From positions 992,001 to 1,056,000 of the forward strand of contig NZ_BAABHA010000002.1 of assembly GCF_039541855.1 (NCBI RefSeq): a stretch of 64,000 nucleotides of DNA. Reading direction: 5' to 3'. Shown here piece after piece: positions 35,376 through 44,700 of the stretch (the stretch's first letter is position 1; each line of letters opens with the position of its first letter). The stretch is from Solirubrum koreensis. Its GTDB lineage: Bacteria > Bacteroidota > Bacteroidia > Cytophagales > Hymenobacteraceae. The position numbers and the translations under genes are program-made. Below the pieces are notes generated by a model that did not search any database, was not told where the DNA came from, and worked only from the letters and a program-made list of their open reading frames with translations.

Positions 35376-36148
35376 TAGCGCGCAGGTTCGTCAGCGGAAG
35401 GTTTAAAGTAAAAGTCACGGTCGGCGGTGCCTTGCAGCTCGGCCGGTGGGCAAGGTACTAACCGCGAATTTGCGCCGCTAGTTTCCAGCACGTAAGGCTG
35501 GTAGCCGAGTTCGGCCAGCAGCTGGCTAACGCGCTGGCGGTTGGTGGCGCCGTTCAGCTCGGTTTGGATAACGGGCTGGTGGCGGCGCAGCGTTTCCTGC
35601 ATGTGCTGAAACACTTCGTGCTCGAAACCTTCCACGTCGCACTTAATGAAGTCGAGACGATCGAACCCGGCCAGCAGCTCGTCGGGCACGCGCATGTTCA
35701 CGTCGTAGAACTGCCCGTATTGCTCGGCGGGGTTCGAGTCGGCAATTTTGGTCATGCCGTGGTGCAGCAGGCCGTTGCGGGCGGGCGTGCCCATTTTCAC
35801 CGAGGTGTTCTGCCCGCCCAAAGCGAAAGGCAGCAGCAGCAGGTTGTCGTAGCCGCTGAGGCGCACGTTGTCTTCCCAAATACGCTGAAACAGCGGCACC
35901 GGCTCCACGGCCAGTACCTTGCCCTGCGGCCCCACCAGCCGCGACAACGCCACGGAGTAGTAGCCCAGGTTGGCGCCGATGTCGAGGCACACGTCGCCGG
36001 GTTTTACCAGCCGGGCCAGGAAAAACAGCTCCGGGTACTTGGCTTTGCCCCACCCCGCCGCCACCAGCCGCAGGTAAATGCGGCTTACGAACCGGATGTA
36101 ACGCTCGAAGCCGAGCGCGCCGACGAGAAGTTTGCGCAACGCTTTCAT
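35375..36148 (-). CDS. FkbM family methyltransferase
   Basis: The product has 257 residues from the ATG at 36148. SAM-binding motif GDVCLDIGANLGYYSV (about 72-87), VLAVEPVPLFQRI, and the FkbM signature FIKCDVEGFEHEVFQ are present. FkbM-type enzymes O-methylate sugars or polyketides; a surface-glycan target is a reasonable guess, given YfhO nearby. A TACCTTTG box (36163-36156) lies 7 bp before the ATG on the minus strand, so translation may be near-leaderless. A longer in-frame start overlaps the next gene and is rejected. Confidence 0.88.
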   Translation of the reverse strand: MKALRKLLVGALGFERYIRFVSRIYLRLVAAGWGKAKYPELFFLARLVKPGDVCLDIGANLGYYSVALSRLVGPQGKVLAVEPVPLFQRIWEDNVRLSGYDNLLLLPFALGGQNTSVKMGTPARNGLLHHGMTKIADSNPAEQYGQFYDVNMRVPDELLAGFDRLDFIKCDVEGFEHEVFQHMQETLRRHQPVIQTELNGATNRQRVSQLLAELGYQPYVLETSGANSRLVPCPPAELQGTADRDFYFKPSADEPAR

Positions 36149-36174
36149 GTGCAGGCAAAGGTAGCACCGCGGCG

Positions 36175-36987
36175 TTACTGCACAGGGGATACCCCCATAC
36201 GCATGCGTTGTTCCAGCCAAATACTGAAGGCTCCTAAGCCCCAAGCCATAACAGCTTGCCCAGCTAGGCTTGCCAATACGCTGCTCCACATGTACTCAAC
36301 ACCGTCTTGTGCGCTCATAGACAACCACATGGATAGTATTTGAAGTAGAACAGCTACGCCAGCGTATACTCCCGCCGCTGAAGATGTCTGCGGCCAATCA
36401 GTCCATTCCAGCGGCTGGTATTTCTGTACTTGCTTCAGGACCAACCACCAAGCACCAATAGTATATGCTACGCCCATTACCCACCCTAGCATAGCATATA
36501 GTTGATAGCTATTTGCTGCCACATACAGCAGCAACCAGCTCAAGACTTGACTTAGCAAAACCGACAGTCCTACCACACCCACCGCTATGCTAATGGCACG
36601 CCTCCTCCAGTTTGCAGCACGACGCGCGTATCTAATTCCGTTTAGCCAAAGCGCTACCGGAAGGCATAAACCCAGAAAAGGATTTATTACTAGAAAAGAT
36701 AAGGTGCCCGAACGTCCACCAAATACCTGATTCCAGGCTAGGCCAATTAACAGACTTACACCAATTAAAGCCCATTGTACCCATCTAAGGGAGGCAAAAC
36801 GCTCCAGACGATACGCCAGCACTGTTGCCAATATCACCAAGCCAGCAAAGGCATACAAACCACCTATTAAGCTAAACATATACATCGCCCCATCGAGCGC
36901 ATCGGCCCGAACACCCAATGGCAGCAAAAGCGTCGGCAGCAGGCTTAGTGTGCGGAGGATAATACGAGTGCTCATGATGCTCAGCAA
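36175..36987 (-). CDS. Orphan multipass membrane protein in an AT-richer patch
   Basis: The product has 270 residues and is almost entirely membrane-embedded: a signal-like N-terminus then about seven spans (GGLYAFAGLVILATVLAYRL, WVQWALIGVSLLIGLAW, GVVGLSVLLSQVLSWLLLYV). A second ATG lies at codon 5. Two 60-base lines inside it count to 47-48% GC, against 60% in a line of the adjacent FkbM gene, and codons end in A/T more often. No family recognised. The composition suggests recent acquisition. Confidence 0.65.
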   Translation of the reverse strand: MLSIMSTRIILRTLSLLPTLLLPLGVRADALDGAMYMFSLIGGLYAFAGLVILATVLAYRLERFASLRWVQWALIGVSLLIGLAWNQVFGGRSGTLSFLVINPFLGLCLPVALWLNGIRYARRAANWRRRAISIAVGVVGLSVLLSQVLSWLLLYVAANSYQLYAMLGWVMGVAYTIGAWWLVLKQVQKYQPLEWTDWPQTSSAAGVYAGVAVLLQILSMWLSMSAQDGVEYMWSSVLASLAGQAVMAWGLGAFSIWLEQRMRMGVSPVQ

Positions 36988-37017
36988 TATAGAAGCACCA
37001 ATGTCTGTAGTTTTCTC

Positions 37018-37479
37018 CTAACGCCACCCCGCTGCGCTCCACCACCGCGACACCCCCGCCGCTACCAAGCCGCCCAGCGTGTACCATGCTACCGTCATGA
37101 GCTGGGTTTGCGGGGTGCGGTTACTGGGCCCGTCGCCCAGGCCCAGCGGACCGGGCAGCACCACGCCCCCTACCCCGGCGGCAATGCCCAATGCTGCACC
37201 GCGTACCCAAGCATCTTCACCTGAACCCACCAAACTGTAATACAGACCGTTGCTGAATAAGTCACCGGCCATGGTGGCGTTGTACAGGGTCTGTCGGTCA
37301 GGCTGTGGAGCGTCGGCGGCGTCCAGAATCTTGCGCAGGCCGCGCATACCGAGGATATCCATGCGCGGCGCGTTGGGTGTGAGCTTGCGGGCCGCTTGGT
37401 GTACCAGCGTGAGGGCAATGGCGCCGGCAAAGCCACTTACCAGGGCTTGGATAACGTTAGCGGAATGGTTGGCTTTCAT
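37018..37479 (-). CDS. Uncharacterised membrane protein
   Basis: The product has 153 residues from the ATG at 37479. Hydrophobic segments occur at the start (VIQALVSGFAGAIALTLVHQ) and in the C-terminal half (GAALGIAAGVGGVVLPGPLG, TVAWYTLGGLVAAGVSRWW), with a polar middle (LRKILDAADAPQPDRQ). No family recognised. It lies directly upstream of the AT-richer gene, 30 bp apart, but has the GC level of the rest of the window. Confidence 0.65.
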   Translation of the reverse strand: MKANHSANVIQALVSGFAGAIALTLVHQAARKLTPNAPRMDILGMRGLRKILDAADAPQPDRQTLYNATMAGDLFSNGLYYSLVGSGEDAWVRGAALGIAAGVGGVVLPGPLGLGDGPSNRTPQTQLMTVAWYTLGGLVAAGVSRWWSAAGWR

Positions 37480-37564
37480 GGCAGTGACAGAAGGTTCTGT
37501 TATATCCAAACGAACCCGCATCGGCGGGGTTAAGGGCTTTCGAGGGAAAAATTTCTCCGGAACC

Positions 37565-37597
37565 TTTGTTCCGCGTTTCCCGCGCCTGTTATATTTG
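37565..37597 (+). promoter_or_regulatory. tRNA-Thr promoter
   Basis: TTTG (37565-37568), 21 bp, then TATATTTG (37590-37597) match both elements of the Bacteroidota promoter. Transcription would begin near 37604, about 33 nt before the mature tRNA. Confidence 0.7.
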
Positions 37598-37636
37598 CAC
37601 TCCCGTTGCGGCGCGTGCGCCCGTCGGGAGCAAAAA

Positions 37637-37709
37637 GCCTGCTTAGCTCAGTTGGTAGAGCAGCTCATTCGTAATGAGCAGGTCGTTGGTTCGAGTCCAA
37701 TAGCAGGCT
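37637..37709 (+). tRNA. tRNA-Thr (anticodon CGU)
   Basis: A full cloverleaf is visible: acceptor GCCTGCT (37637-37643) pairs with AGCAGGC (37702-37708). The D arm contains AGTTGGTAG. The anticodon stem GCTCA/TGAGC encloses loop TTCGTAA with anticodon CGT, reading ACG. The T arm is GTTGG-TTCGAGT-CCAAT. Discriminator base T, with no encoded CCA. Confidence 0.95.
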
Positions 37710-37717
37710 CACGAAGC

Positions 37718-37755
37718 AAAGCGGCCCGTTTCCTTTTCAGGAAACGGGCCGCTTT
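37718..37755. terminator. Two-way intrinsic terminator after tRNA-Thr
   Basis: A 16-bp perfect stem (37718-37733 with 37740-37755) over a 6-nt loop, followed by CGTTTTT. It serves the tRNA on the plus strand and the small gene ending at 37779 on the minus strand. Confidence 0.85.
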
Positions 37756-37778
37756 CGTTTTTCAGACCAAGCGCGGGC

Positions 37779-38045
37779 TTAGCCGTTGCGCTTGTTCATT
37801 TTCGAGAGGTAGCTGATGCCGAAAGCCAAAGCCAAGCCGCCCACTACCTTTTGGGTGGTGCTCAGCTTGCCCAACTGCCCCGAGGCAGCGTTGCCAAACT
37901 TGGTCAGCTGATCGTTGATGCCGCCCATCACGCCACCTTGGGTGTTAGCGGTTTTGCCGGCCAGGGTTTGGTTTACGCCCGAAGGCTGGTTGGCGCTGGA
38001 GTTGCCAAAGAAATCGGTGTTGCCGGAAGTGTTGTTGGTTGCCAT
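37779..38045 (-). CDS. Small protein with C-terminal membrane segment
   Basis: The product has 88 residues. The first 45 are Asn/Gly/Ser/Thr-rich and probably disordered (NTSGNTDFFGNSSANQPSGV). A short helix and one hydrophobic segment follow (KVVGGLALAFGISYLSKMNK). Only a tail-anchored-like topology can be inferred. No family recognised; its good start, terminator and coding bias support a real gene. Confidence 0.6.
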   Translation of the reverse strand: MATNNTSGNTDFFGNSSANQPSGVNQTLAGKTANTQGGVMGGINDQLTKFGNAASGQLGKLSTTQKVVGGLALAFGISYLSKMNKRNG

Positions 38046-38329
38046 GATGTAGAAACAGGTTATCGTGGAAAATCAGGGAAGGCCGCAGTTGCAGCGGCTG
38101 TTATCTATTCGTAAAGCCGGTCTCCAGGGTTACGGCAAATTCGCCTGTCGTCCATTCAGTACTCCATTATAAGCAGTCCATACGCCGGTCGTTTCACAGG
38201 CAGTAACAGCCGCAGCCGAAACAAACAACCGCCTGAAAGGGTCTTCAGAACTGTCGCCATCGGCTGCCTGATGCGTAACCGCGGCGGCACCCGGTCTTGC
38301 ATTTCCCCGTTACATACCTTTTCGCGTTT

Positions 38330-39064
38330 ATGGCCGAGCGTTTTCAAGACAAAGTGTGCGTAATAACCGGTGCTACCTCCGGCATCGGGCGGGCCGCTGC
38401 CGAGCAAATGGGCCGCGAGGGCGGCAAAGTAGCCGTACTCGGCCGCGACGCCAAGGCCGGTCGGGAGGTGGTTAGCGTTATTCGGGCAGCCGGCGGCGAA
38501 GCCCGCTTCGTTAGCTGCGACGTAGGCCGCGATGCGCACCTGCGCCGCGCGGTAGAACGGGTGCTGGGTTACTGGGGCCGGGTAGATGTGCTCGTGAACG
38601 ACGCCGCCACCATGACTTTCGAGCCCATTCTGAAGCTCGACCCAGCCGAGTGGGATCAACTCATGAACGTAAACTTACGGGCCTTGTTTCGGCTGTGCCA
38701 GCTGTGTCTGCCCCACATGAAGAACGGCAGTATTGTGGCCATCAGCTCGGTGCATGCTCACCAAACCACGCCCAACGTAGTTCCCTACGCCGCCAGTAAA
38801 GGCGCTATGGAAGCCTTTGTGCGGGGCTTAAGCCAGGAAATTCCGCACACTCATGCTCGCATTAACGCCGTAGCCCCGGGAGCCGTTGATACGCCCATGC
38901 TCTGGGAAAACCCCAATGTAAAAAGCGGAAAAGAGGAGGTTACCGGCCAAATAGGCACGCCGGCTGAGTTGGCCGAGGCCATCTGCTTTTTGGCCTCTTC
39001 CGATGCAAACTTCATCAACGGCACGTCTTTGGTTGTGGACGGTGGGCGACTAGCCACATTATAA
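38330..39064 (+). CDS. SDR-family oxidoreductase
   Basis: The product has 244 residues from the ATG at 38330. It is a classical short-chain dehydrogenase: cofactor loop TGATSGIG (13-20), NDAA in place of NNAG, catalytic Ser in AISSVHAH, and Tyr153/Lys157 in YAASK. The C-terminus ends GTSLVVDGG, typical of the family. NAD(P)H-dependent keto reduction or alcohol oxidation, substrate unknown. It converges with the next gene at 18 bp. Confidence 0.92.
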   Translation: MAERFQDKVCVITGATSGIGRAAAEQMGREGGKVAVLGRDAKAGREVVSVIRAAGGEARFVSCDVGRDAHLRRAVERVLGYWGRVDVLVNDAATMTFEPILKLDPAEWDQLMNVNLRALFRLCQLCLPHMKNGSIVAISSVHAHQTTPNVVPYAASKGAMEAFVRGLSQEIPHTHARINAVAPGAVDTPMLWENPNVKSGKEEVTGQIGTPAELAEAICFLASSDANFINGTSLVVDGGRLATL

Positions 39065-39081
39065 ATAAGGCCCGCGCCCTT

Positions 39082-39477
39082 TTATACCACCACATCGGGC
39101 TGAATGCCGCCGGGGCCATCGGGGTCGGTGCCGCGGCCGGGCGTGGCGGGCGCCGGTACGCCCAGCACCTGCGCATAGTAGGCCGCGTCTCGCTGAGCAT
39201 CTTGTCGGGCTTCCACCTCAAAGCGGTTGGCGTAGTAGCCCACTCGCACCGATTCCAGCAGGTATTGCCACAGAAAATTCACCAGTCCGTACTGCCGCAC
39301 CTGCCGAATGTGGCACATCTCGTGCGCCACCCAGGAAGGGTCGCGTAAAAACTCGCCGCGCGTTACGCCGCTGAGGTGAATAGACTTGCCCAATACCATG
39401 GCCACGTTGGGCTGGCCCAGCTTCCAGCGGGCTATACGGGCCAGGGGCGAATGCTCAACAATTCGGGGCAATTCCAT
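39082..39477 (-). CDS. DUF4157-like putative metallopeptidase
   Basis: The product has 131 residues. An HExxH zinc-site motif is present in SWVAHEMCHIRQVRQYG (His52, Glu53, His56), with a downstream acidic helix FEVEARQDAQ that could supply the third ligand. No signal peptide is visible. It resembles short DUF4157-type proteins of Bacteroidota, some of which are called hydrolases. The tail (GRGTDPDGPGGIQPDVVV) is probably disordered. Activity is an inference from HExxH only. Confidence 0.7.
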   Translation of the reverse strand: MELPRIVEHSPLARIARWKLGQPNVAMVLGKSIHLSGVTRGEFLRDPSWVAHEMCHIRQVRQYGLVNFLWQYLLESVRVGYYANRFEVEARQDAQRDAAYYAQVLGVPAPATPGRGTDPDGPGGIQPDVVV

Positions 39478-39781
39478 AACAAGATTAAAGCAAGAAACGC
39501 CTACGCGTTGGTTAAGGCATCAGTTGCTAAGTACAGCAATACTTTTCAGGAACTGAATTGCATTCGCCAAGGAATTTACCCCTGTTTAGTGCCCTAAATT
39601 TGGACCCTTAGGCTGTCTGGTCTAGCTTTACCCTATAAGGCCGGATAGAATCTTTCCGTTTTGGCCTGAACAAACAGATTTTTTACCTTCTCCAACGACC
39701 TGAACTAGAGAAGAAAAGTACGCCACATGACCCCCTTGGGTCGCCGCCTGGGGGCGGAGTTTCATACCCACACGACGGACA
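39478..39781. other. 304-bp divergent intergenic region
   Basis: It separates the DUF4157-like gene from the NlpC/P60 gene and is AT-richer than the coding DNA. I see no hairpin with a T-run, no complete promoter pair and no coding sequence. Both neighbours probably have their promoters here. Confidence 0.4.
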
Positions 39782-40387
39782 ATGAAGAATACCTTTTTGT
39801 GTTGCCTCGCCGCTGTTTCACTGGCCCTTTCCTTTTTCTTTGACTACGCACCTGAGTCGCAGGTTGCATCAGCAGCTGGCAGCCCGGCACTGGCCGAAGC
39901 CTCCCTGCTGGACCTAACCAGCGGCGACGAAGGCGACCGGCCCACCTTTCGGGATTCGCTGGCAGTTGGCTACTACGCCCAAACCCTCGGCATTAAGGCC
40001 GATTACGACGAAGACGCCTCCCTGCTCCGCACCGTGAGCGAATGGATGGGCACCCCCTACCGCTTCGGCAGCAACACCAAGAAAGGCACCGACTGCTCCG
40101 GCTTCGTGACCCGCGTGTTTAAGGAAGCATACGGTATTAATCTGGTGCATAGCTCCCGTTCCATGTTCAACAACGTGAAGCGCGTGGCCAAGGACGAAAT
40201 GCAAACCGGCGACCTTGTGTTTTTCCGCCGCGGCCCCGGCCAGCCCATCTACCACGTGGGTATCTACCTGAAAGACGGCAAGTTTGCCCACGCTGCCACC
40301 AACGGCGGCGTTATGGTCAGCTCGCTTTCCCAGGCTTACTACCAGCGCAACTTTTACGCCGCCGGCCGCGTGCCGAACGCCGAGTAA
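39782..40387 (+). CDS. NlpC/P60 family C40 peptidase
   Basis: The product has 201 residues. A signal peptide (MKNTFLCCLAAVSLALSFFF) leads to a linker and then the NlpC/P60 domain: GTPYRFGSNTKKGTDCSGFV with catalytic Cys105, YHVGIYL with His158, and HAATNGG with His170. Such enzymes cleave cell-wall peptides (gamma-D-Glu-diamino-acid bonds) in the periplasm. A strong terminator follows directly. Confidence 0.92.
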   Translation: MKNTFLCCLAAVSLALSFFFDYAPESQVASAAGSPALAEASLLDLTSGDEGDRPTFRDSLAVGYYAQTLGIKADYDEDASLLRTVSEWMGTPYRFGSNTKKGTDCSGFVTRVFKEAYGINLVHSSRSMFNNVKRVAKDEMQTGDLVFFRRGPGQPIYHVGIYLKDGKFAHAATNGGVMVSSLSQAYYQRNFYAAGRVPNAE

Positions 40388-40412
40388 TACCCTCATTCGC
40401 CCGAAGCTTTCG

Positions 40413-40444
40413 AAGCCCTTGCTCCACCGCAAGGGCTTTTTTAT
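40413..40444 (+). terminator. Intrinsic terminator after the NlpC/P60 gene
   Basis: AAGCCCTTGC (40413-40422) pairs with GCAAGGGCTT (40429-40438) over a 6-nt loop, followed by a T-run. Confidence 0.85.
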
Positions 40445-40590
40445 TTGCTTTGCGGCCTGAAACATGCGCCAATAACTATTTTGGCGCGAAACAGTATAGA
40501 ACCGCAGTTGCCCGGTTTCCCGCGCCCGCTGATTTTTGGCGGGTTAGCGCCCGGCACCTTCCACTCGTTTCTCCCAACAGCCCTACCAAT

Positions 40591-41346
40591 ATGGCTTCCC
40601 AACAACCCAACGGCGAGCGAATAGCCTCGTCGCCGATTTTTAAAACGTTCCTCGGTAAAGCCGAAGGCTACCTCAAACAGCCACTGCGCATTAAGCAACT
40701 CGTGAACGATGCCTACCAGAAGGCAAGCGAGAAAAACGACCTCGGCACCATTGCCAACGAAGCTTGGCAGAGCATGCAAACGCTGTTTCGTTTGGTAAAA
40801 GCAGCGGCTTCGGGCGAATACACTGGCATTCCTACCCCCACCATTTTGGGGGCCATTGCCGTGCTCATTTACTTCCTGAGCCCCATCGACTTAGTGCCCG
40901 ACTTCATTCCTGTAGTGGGCCTCCTTGACGATGTGGCGCTGATGGCGTGGTTTATGAGCACGCTGAAAACGGAGCTCGACCACTTCCACGAGTGGGAAAG
41001 CACCCGGCCCAGCGTAGTGGCCGTATCTGGCAATGCCGGTAACGAACAAGGCGCTAACGCTTCGCGCGGCAGCCACTCCCCTTCGCGTGAACTGGAAAAG
41101 GCCGAGCACAGCGTGAGCAGCGGCTCGTTCACCGAAAGCAACGAATCGGCTAAGCGGGCTGGCAAGGCCGACCTACCCGGCGGCTCCAGCCCCGACCCGG
41201 CCAACTCAGCCGCTCCTACCGAGCCTCACCACCCCACCATCGACATAACCCCTAACCCGAACGTGGAGGGCGCCAGCACCGCCGGCAGCCGCGACCCAAA
41301 GGACACCGGCACCCGCGGTGGCGATACGGGCGGCAACGTGCGCTAG
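40591..41346 (+). CDS. YkvA/DUF1232 protein with long disordered tail
   Basis: The product has 251 residues from the ATG at 40591. The DUF1232 signature IYFLSPIDLVPDFIPVVGLL-DDVAL lies about residues 93-118 within a membrane-embedded stretch. After residue 140 the protein is Ser/Gly/Pro/Asn-rich and probably disordered (GSSPDPANSAAPTEP), much longer than a minimal YkvA protein. The family's role is unknown. The reading frame is open 47 codons further upstream through non-conserved sequence. Confidence 0.82.
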   Translation: MASQQPNGERIASSPIFKTFLGKAEGYLKQPLRIKQLVNDAYQKASEKNDLGTIANEAWQSMQTLFRLVKAAASGEYTGIPTPTILGAIAVLIYFLSPIDLVPDFIPVVGLLDDVALMAWFMSTLKTELDHFHEWESTRPSVVAVSGNAGNEQGANASRGSHSPSRELEKAEHSVSSGSFTESNESAKRAGKADLPGGSSPDPANSAAPTEPHHPTIDITPNPNVEGASTAGSRDPKDTGTRGGDTGGNVR

Positions 41347-41370
41347 TGTACCCGCCTATCATGAAGCACG

Positions 41371-41401
41371 AAAGGCCCGCAACCAGTGGTTGCGGGCCTT
41401 T
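41371..41401. terminator. Two-way intrinsic terminator
   Basis: AAAGGCCCGCAACC (41371-41384) pairs with GGTTGCGGGCCTTT (41388-41401) over a 3-nt loop, with T-rich sequence after it. It ends both the YkvA gene and the efflux operon/acyl-carrier gene. Confidence 0.85.
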
Positions 41402-41424
41402 TGGCGTTTTTCAGACCCTTGGGC

Positions 41425-41694
41425 TTAGCGTGCCCGCCGCCCCCCGAGGTGGGAAGCCACGTAGCGAACAAAGTCGCGTACCGTGTTCAACGGCACTTCG
41501 TCGGGAATGGTGATGTGGAAGCGGCGTTCCACCTCAAGGATGATATCGACGACGTCTACCGTGTCGAAGCCCAGCTCGCGGCTCAGGTTGCTGGATACAC
41601 GCAGGCGCTGGGGCTTAATGGCCTTGCGCTTGCTGATGATACGCAACACCTGTTGTTCGATGTTGGCGGGTGCGGAAGTCGTTTGGGGTAGCAT
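41425..41694 (-). CDS. Acyl-carrier-protein-like protein with Thr at the attachment site
   Basis: The product has 89 residues with an ACP helix pattern: QQVLRIISKRKAIKPQRL, LGFDTVDVVDIILEVERRF, HITIPDEV. In ACPs the centre motif is DSL, its Ser carrying the 4'-phosphopantetheine; here it is DTV with Thr45 (codon 41560-41562). Basic residues in the loop and a C-terminal GRRAR are unusual for the acidic ACP family. It lies 52 bp after the RND permease and ends at a shared terminator, so it may be the last gene of the efflux operon. If unmodified, it cannot carry acyl groups and may have a structural or binding role. Confidence 0.75.
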   Translation of the reverse strand: MLPQTTSAPANIEQQVLRIISKRKAIKPQRLRVSSNLSRELGFDTVDVVDIILEVERRFHITIPDEVPLNTVRDFVRYVASHLGGRRAR

Positions 41695-41746
41695 GGCTGA
41701 AACGACGGATCAGGTAAAAAAGAGGGAAAACGGAAAAAAGCGCTGG

Positions 41747-44700
41747 TTAGTACTCGGCCAGCACCGGAGGGCGGGCGGCTTCTTTTTCCTCCGCGTCGAT
41801 GGCGGCGGCCTGGGAAGCTTGCGAATCGGGGTCTTTGCCGGTAATCCAGCCGCGCAGCTGCTCGTTGAGCAGATACATAACCGGGACTACCACAAGGGTG
41901 ATAATGGTTGCAAAGGACAACCCAAAAATTATCGTCCAGGCGAGCGGACCCCAGAACACCACCGATTCGCCACCGATGAAGAAGTGCGGATTGCCACTGG
42001 CAAACAGCTCGTAGAAGTCAATGTTCAGGCCGATGGCCAACGGAATCAGGCCCAGAATGGCGGCCGTAGCCGTCAGAATTACCGGGTTCAGGCGCGTTTT
42101 GCCAGCCAGGATGATGGCTTCGCGCAGCGGCATGCCCTGCGACCGTAGCATATCGGTGAATTCGACCAGCAGAATGCCGTTTTTCACCACAATACCGGCC
42201 AGGGCAATGATGCCCACACCCGTCATTACGATGCTGATGTTCATGCCCGTAATGGCCAGGCCCAGCAGTACGCCGATAACGGAGAAGATTACCTCGGTGA
42301 GAATGATGATGGGCTTGCTGAACGAGTTGAACTGCGTTACCAGAATCAGGAAGATGAGGCCAATGGCGCCCAGACCGGCCAGCGGCAGGAAGTCACTGGT
42401 TTCTTTCTGGTCTTCCTCGGCACCGCCCATTTTAATGGTGTAACCGGGCGGCGTGGGGAAAGCCTGCAGTGCCTGCTTGATGTTGGCCACTACATCGGGA
42501 CCGGTGTAGCCGTTCAGCACGTTCGACGAGATAGTAATTACCCGCTTCACGTCTTTGCGCTTGATGCCGCCGTAGGTGGTTCCGTAAGAAACCTCGGCCA
42601 CCGAACTGATGGGCACCTGACGAACCTGGCCGGTGGCGTCGCGGAAGGTCAGCGGGGCGTTAACCAGGGCGTCCACGTCGTCGCGGTAGGGCTTGGCATA
42701 GCGCACCTGAATCGGGTACTCGTCGTCGGCGGTCTTGAATTTGCTGGCTTCCGAGCCGTAGATGGAGGTACGTACTTCCATGCCAATCTGAGCCGTGCTG
42801 ATGCCTTCGCGGTTGGCGCGGGTGCGGTCGATGCTGATGGCAATTTCCGGGTTGCGGTCTTCCAGGTTGGAGCGCAGCTGCTCCACGCCGCCAATCTTCA
42901 GTGAGTCGATGTAGCGCGTGACCTGCTTGGAGAGGGCCGCCAGCTTCACGTAGTCGTCGCCGGCTACTTCAATGGCAATTTCCTTACCTACGGGCGGTCC
43001 GCTGGCTTCCTGATCTACCGATACCTCGGCGCCCGGAATGCCTTTCACCACCTCACGGATTTTGTCCATGTAAATGCTGGTAGCTGGCCCAGTCCGCTCG
43101 CTGAGCTCCTTGAACGCCACACCTACTTTGCCTAGGTGCGACTGCGACACCCCTTGAGCCGAAGCTTCGCCAGGGTCGCCGGCACCAATGGCCACGTTGG
43201 TAATTACCGATTCTACGTCGGGGTTATTGCGGCCGATGACACCGTAGATGCGGTTCTCCAGCACTTTCGTAACGGAGTCCGTTACGTCTACGCGAGTACC
43301 CACGGGCATCTTCAGGTAGGTGTACACAAATTTCGGGTCACCCTTCGGGAAGAAGGCCACCTTGGGCTTGCGGATTCCTACCGCCACGATGGACAGGATG
43401 AACAGAACGACCATGCCGACCATGATGCCAACTTGGCGCCAGATGGAACCGCCGGTTACCACTCGAACCAGACTGCCGTAGCCGTTCTGGAAGCGTGGCA
43501 AGGCCTTGGTCTGGAACCAAGCAATCATCTTCACAAAGACGAACTTGTCCAGGAAGCAGAACAGGATGACGGTCAGCATCAGGTTGCCCAGGAACGACGA
43601 GCCGGCGATGTAACCGATAACAGCAACGACGGCTAGCGCGCCCATGGCGAGCAGGAAGGTACGCGTCAGCTTGGGCTTGTTATCTTCGGCGTGGTGGTCT
43701 TCGCGCTCCATGAAGCTCACGGCAAACACCGGATTCATGATGAAGGCAACCACCAGCGACGACATCAGCGTGAGAATGAGCGTAACGGGCAGGTAGTACA
43801 TGAACGAGCCCACAATGCCGGGCCAGAACAGCAGCGGCACAAAGGGTGCTACCGTGGTAAGGGTACCCGCCAATACCGGCACGAATACCTCACCGGCCGC
43901 AAACTTGGCGGCGCGGGGCGTGTCCAGGTTGGGGTGCTCGTGCAGCAGGCGGTGGGTGTTTTCGATAACCACAATAGCGTCATCGACCACGATACCCAGG
44001 GCCAGCAGGAAGGCAAACAGCACAATCATGTTCAGCGAGAAGCCGAAGATGGGAATGAGCAGGAACGCCAGGAACATCGAAATTGGCACCGAAAGGCCCA
44101 CGAACAAGGCGTTGGTGGTGCCCATGAAGAACATCAGGATCAGCGTTACCAACAGGAAGCCGATGATGATGGTGTTGATCAGGTCGTGGAGGGTAACGCG
44201 GGTGTCGTTCGAGGTGTCGCCGGTTACAGTAATGGTCAGCTCCTTGGGCAGGCTGCTCTTCGAATCTGCAATGATCTGTTTGATCTTGTCGGAGGCGTCG
44301 ATGAGGTTTTCGCCCTGGCGCTTTACCACGTTCAGGCTGATGCTGGGCTTGCCGTCGAGGCGGGCGTACGACTCCCGGTCTTTAAAGCCGTCTTCCACGG
44401 TGGCAATGTCGCCGAGGCGCACGGCCGCACCGTTCAGGTTCTTGATCTGAATATCGGCAATGTCGGCGGCGCGCACGTACTGGCCGGCCACGCGCACGGC
44501 ACGTTTCTGGCTGCCCACGTCAATGGTACCGCCCGAAATGGTAATGTTTTCGGAGCCAATGGCGCGCTGAATATCCGAGAAGCTCAGGCGCGAAGCCCGC
44601 AGCTTGTTCAGGTCCACGTCCACGTTTACTTGCTGCTCCAGAGCACCTACAATGTCAACCCGGGTAATTTCGGGCAGCGCCTCAATTTTGTCCTGGAAGT

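Noticed and set aside
38156..38659. 167-codon open frame antisense to the SDR gene
   Set aside because: It is a shadow frame of the SDR coding sequence and lacks any protein signature.
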